DNA from: Microvirga sp. BSC39
Lineage (GTDB): Bacteria; Pseudomonadota; Alphaproteobacteria; Rhizobiales; Beijerinckiaceae
Length of the DNA stretch: 64,000 nt
Direction of reading: 5' to 3'
Assembly (NCBI RefSeq): GCF_000739015.1
Contig: NZ_JPUG01000078.1
Location: 372,001 to 436,000, forward strand
The notes under the pieces are model-generated. The model was not told the DNA's origin. It did no database searches and saw only the letters and a program-made list of their open reading frames with translations. Both the position numbers and the translations under genes were made by a program. Positions 63,532-64,000 of the stretch are shown here, in pieces (the stretch's first letter is position 1; each line of letters begins with the position of its first letter).

Positions 63532-63606
63532 GGTCCTTCTCCCCTGATGCGACGAATGTGGTCCGGGGAGGGTGCATCAGGGGGCTTTATGCAGCAAATG
63601 GTTTGT

Positions 63607-64000
63607 TTATGGCTTTTGATGAATTTTTTTCACGCCCGGTGCAGGCTTCTTGGCTGCGCGCTTCTGTGGGGTGCGCTCTTCACCGGCGAAGACCTCGACG
63701 ATGATCTTGCGGAGTTCGTCGGCCAGCGGAGACAGTGGCGTTCCTCTCCGTGAGACGATGCCGAGCTGACGGGTGATGCTGGGGTTACGCAGGGGAATAA
63801 GCCTGAGGCCGCGCTCGTCGACGGAATCGAAGGCCCGGCTGGGAATCACGGTCAACGCGACGCCTGCCTTGACCAAAGCGACAGCCGTCTGGATGTGCTG
63901 GACCTCGAAACGCCACGTCAGGCCTTCCCGGCGGCTTCCCAGGGCATCGTCGATGATCATGCGGTTGCCTGTCTGCGGGCTGATCCTGATGAGCGGCTCC
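63607..64000 (-). CDS. LysR family regulator, C-terminal part
   Basis: The frame is open to the end of the window, and 131 codons of the C-terminal domain are visible. They cover part of the LysR substrate-binding domain (RFEVQHIQTAVALVKAGVALTVIPSRAF, GLRLIPLRNPSITRQLGIVSRRG) and a Lys/Pro-rich tail. The DNA-binding domain is outside. It lies upstream of galD on the same strand and probably activates these genes in response to an aromatic or pathway intermediate. Confidence 0.85.
   Translation of the reverse strand, partial: EPLIRISPQTGNRMIIDDALGSRREGLTWRFEVQHIQTAVALVKAGVALTVIPSRAFDSVDERGLRLIPLRNPSITRQLGIVSRRGTPLSPLADELRKIIVEVFAGEERTPQKRAAKKPAPGVKKIHQKP

Overview
The window (about 62% GC by eye, dense, short intergenic gaps, many 4-nt overlaps) looks like chromosome of an alphaproteobacterium of the Rhizobiales (Hyphomicrobiales). 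Pointers are the DUF1217 and BTLCP families, strings of single-domain receivers, DUF1236 proteins, GGAA-N18-CGTT sigma-factor promoters and fused indolepyruvate ferredoxin oxidoreductase. A Methylobacteriaceae-like host such as Microvirga is a guess. I see no rRNA, tRNA, CRISPR array, insertion sequence or prophage.

Layout. 1-7.6 kb: envelope and signalling genes (DUF1217, a lipoprotein, a transglutaminase-like protease, a chemotaxis receptor and four single-domain response regulators, one without its phospho-acceptor). 7.8-9.4 kb: an ABC-F ATPase. 9.4-30 kb: a phenylacetate catabolic island. An indolepyruvate/phenylpyruvate ferredoxin oxidoreductase with an Lrp regulator can make phenylacetyl-CoA from phenylpyruvate; paaK activates free phenylacetate; paaABCDE epoxidises the ring; paaG isomerises; paaZ opens the ring. 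paaX and a TetR regulator control it, and a livKHMGF importer probably feeds it. A sixth PaaA/PaaC-family protein sits at the end of paaABCDE. paaF, paaH and paaJ are not in the window.

30-36 kb: a flavin monooxygenase/DUF2783/metallo-hydrolase operon, then an exbB-exbD-tonB operon headed by an unknown exported protein, then a gene-poor stretch with a 33-residue membrane peptide and three hairpins. 36-41.7 kb: a sugar-acid module (UxaA/GarD-family dehydratase, TRAP transporter, GntR regulator). 41.8-46.8 kb: the branched-chain 2-oxoacid dehydrogenase operon bkdA1-bkdA2-bkdB-lpdV.

46.8-52.6 kb: a translationally coupled sensory operon: Liv-type periplasmic binding protein, hybrid histidine kinase with two receivers, DivK-like receiver, and receiver-adenylate cyclase. 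This is the best candidate for an undescribed system. 52.9-54.4 kb: a mannitol dehydrogenase-family gene. 54.5-60 kb: a subtilase with an (Asn-Gly) repeat and an ECF sigma/anti-sigma pair with two DUF1236-type secreted proteins and a LuxR regulator; three identically spaced GGAA(A/T)-N17-CGTT promoters link them. 60-64 kb: the lower 4-oxalomesaconate pathway (galD, galB, ligK/galC) with a DUF1932 oxidoreductase and the end of a LysR gene; galD appears to start at ATT.
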